A stretch of DNA of 64,000 bases, taken from assembly GCF_016820535.1 (NCBI RefSeq), contig NZ_JADHDY010000004.1:62001-126000 (forward strand), written 5' to 3'. The notes beneath the pieces were generated by a model, which saw only the letters and a program-made list of their open reading frames with translations, was not told the DNA's origin and ran no database searches. The DNA is from Sporosarcina beigongshangi (GTDB lineage: Bacteria > Actinomycetota > Actinomycetes > Actinomycetales > Micrococcaceae). This document shows, one piece after another, positions 62,822-64,000 of the stretch (positions within the stretch are counted from its first letter, which is position 1; each line of letters begins with the position of its first letter). A program made the translations under genes and the position numbers.

Positions 62822-64000
62822 ATGAGCACCCGTGAGATGCGCCACGCGCCCACCGCAGAAACCCATCCCGACGCCCTCGAATCCGGGGACCTCGCCCGCC
62901 TCATCAACTCGGTCATTCTGCCGGGCTTTGTTGGCACAACCGTGCCAGGGTGGTTGGCGGCGGCCCTCCAAAACGGGCTCGCCGGCGTGGTCTATTTTGG
63001 CCACAACATCGACCCGGACTCGCCGGCGCAGGTGGCCGAGCTTTCCGCAGCCATCCGGGCGGCCAATCCGCACGCGGTGATCGGCGTGGACGAGGAGGGC
63101 GGCAACGTCACCCGGCTGCAGTCCCGCGACGGTTCCACCATTCCGGGCGCAGGCGTGCTGGGCGCCCTCAATGAGCTGGAGACCACCGAGGCTGCAGGCC
63201 GCGCCATCGGCCGGCTGTGCCGGGACGCCGGCATCAACCTGACCATCGCGCCCGTGGCCGACGTCAACACGAACCCGCTGAACCCGGTCATCGGCGTGCG
63301 GGCCTTCGGCGCCGACACGGCCCTGGTCGGCGCACACACCGCCGCCGCCGTCCGCGGCATCCAGTCCCTGCGCGTGGCAGCCTGCGCCAAGCACTTCCCG
63401 GGACACGGCGACACCATCGCCGACTCCCACATGGACGCCGCCCGCGTGGACCTGACCATGGCGGCGATGGCCGAGCACCACCTGCCGCCGTTCCGCGCAG
63501 CAGTGGAGGCCGGCGTGGCCGCCATGATGAGCGCGCACATCATCATCCCCGAACTCGGCGAGGCCCCCGTCACCCTGAACCCGGCCGCGGGCGCGCTGCT
63601 GCGGGACATGGATTTCGACGGCGTGCTCATCACCGACGCCCTGGACATGGCTGCCGTGCGCGCCACGGTGGGCCCCGGCGAGGGCGGCGTGCTGGCGCTG
63701 CTGGCCGGCAACGACCTCCTCTGCGTGGGCAACCCGCTCAACGCCTACACCACGGGCCGCGACGACGAGGCCTGCTACACCGAGGTCTTCGACGCCCTCC
63801 ACGCCGCAGTCGTCTCCGGCCGCCTGCCGCTGGAGGTGCTGCGCCGCGCCGCCGCCCGCGTCCGGTCGCTCGCCGAGTGGTCGGCCGGGCCCGTGGACCC
63901 TGAGGCTTCGGATGAAGCGCACGACGGCGCCAGCTGGGTTTCGGTGGCCGCCCGCGCCTGCCGCTTTGACTCGCCGGGTGCCAGGCCGCAGCTCACCGGT
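62822..64000 (+). CDS. nagZ: Glycoside hydrolase family 3 protein, NagZ-like beta-N-acetylhexosaminidase (partial at window end)
   Basis: The frame is open from ATG 62822 to the window end (393 codons seen), so the C-terminus is missing. The TIM barrel of GH3 is clear: GVVYFGHNIDPDSP near 54-67, VIGVDEEGGNVTRLQ near 84-98, and the NagZ signature KHFPGHGDTIADSH near 190-203 that supplies the flexible-loop Asp-His catalytic dyad. ITDALDM near 273-279 contains the nucleophile Asp. NagZ-type enzymes release N-acetylglucosamine from muropeptides in cell-wall recycling; other hexosaminides or glucosides remain possible. No signal peptide is seen, so it is probably cytoplasmic. Confidence 0.9.
   Translation, partial: MSTREMRHAPTAETHPDALESGDLARLINSVILPGFVGTTVPGWLAAALQNGLAGVVYFGHNIDPDSPAQVAELSAAIRAANPHAVIGVDEEGGNVTRLQSRDGSTIPGAGVLGALNELETTEAAGRAIGRLCRDAGINLTIAPVADVNTNPLNPVIGVRAFGADTALVGAHTAAAVRGIQSLRVAACAKHFPGHGDTIADSHMDAARVDLTMAAMAEHHLPPFRAAVEAGVAAMMSAHIIIPELGEAPVTLNPAAGALLRDMDFDGVLITDALDMAAVRATVGPGEGGVLALLAGNDLLCVGNPLNAYTTGRDDEACYTEVFDALHAAVVSGRLPLEVLRRAAARVRSLAEWSAGPVDPEASDEAHDGASWVSVAARACRFDSPGARPQLTG

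Overview
The window is high-GC chromosomal DNA from an actinobacterium. It is most likely an Arthrobacter-like member of the Micrococcaceae. The basis for this is the sdhC-sdhD-sdhA-sdhB order, a single-chain (monomeric) NADP-isocitrate dehydrogenase, binding-protein-dependent transporters typical of the group, frequent GTG and TTG starts, and many genes with a TANNNT box only 6-7 nt upstream of the start codon, as expected for leaderless mRNAs. I see no phage, transposase, tRNA, rRNA or CRISPR locus. Genes are tightly packed on both strands, and most of the unusual structure lies in the intergenic spaces.

Layout. (1) 38-10629, all minus: a nucleoside uptake and salvage region. It encodes a BMP-type lipoprotein, a double-ATPase ABC subunit, two permeases, cytidine deaminase and thymidine phosphorylase, followed by a DedA protein, adenosine deaminase and MazG. 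(2) 10886-13418: an M20 amidohydrolase and mannose-1-phosphate guanylyltransferase. (3) 13722-17266: the succinate dehydrogenase operon, with a promoter overlapped by an iron-box-like palindrome. (4) 17543-21899: a secreted sedolisin-type (S53) protease next to a large LuxR-family ATPase regulator. (5) 22057-27190: YihY, a 2'-5' RNA ligase-like protein, trpS, exonuclease III, an unknown membrane protein and a GAP-family membrane protein. (6) 27315-32484: a two-component system, a TetR regulator and a 746-residue membrane protein built of two homologous halves. (7) 32722-34100: a protealysin-like M4 protease overlapping an emfourin-like inhibitor gene. (8) 34485-37745: one-carbon metabolism (folD, glyA, purU). 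(9) 37927-43429: an amino-acid permease, a YeiH transporter with a divergent LysR regulator, an aldo/keto reductase and a gamma-carbonic anhydrase-like protein. (10) 43736-48319: a ROK regulator and a sugar ABC importer that lacks its own ATPase. (11) 48555-51351: a GNAT acetyltransferase, a small membrane protein, a DNA alkylation repair protein and a Gfo/Idh dehydrogenase. (12) 51582-56818: a complete livKHMGF importer. (13) 57473-64000: isocitrate dehydrogenase, ferritin, a small membrane protein, purH and a GH3 enzyme that runs off the window.

No single gene cluster here is a clearly new system. The most unusual signals are several families of structured intergenic repeats. There are two copies of a 66-bp hairpin element with a compensatory base-pair change, short TGATGC-type repeats spaced exactly 32 bp apart at two loci, an 81-bp perfect direct repeat made of small hairpins, and a symmetrical four-copy 15-bp motif array. 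Among protein genes, the protease-inhibitor pair, the duplicated membrane protein with its 22-bp perfect palindrome, and the sedolisin that appears to lack a propeptide deserve a second look.
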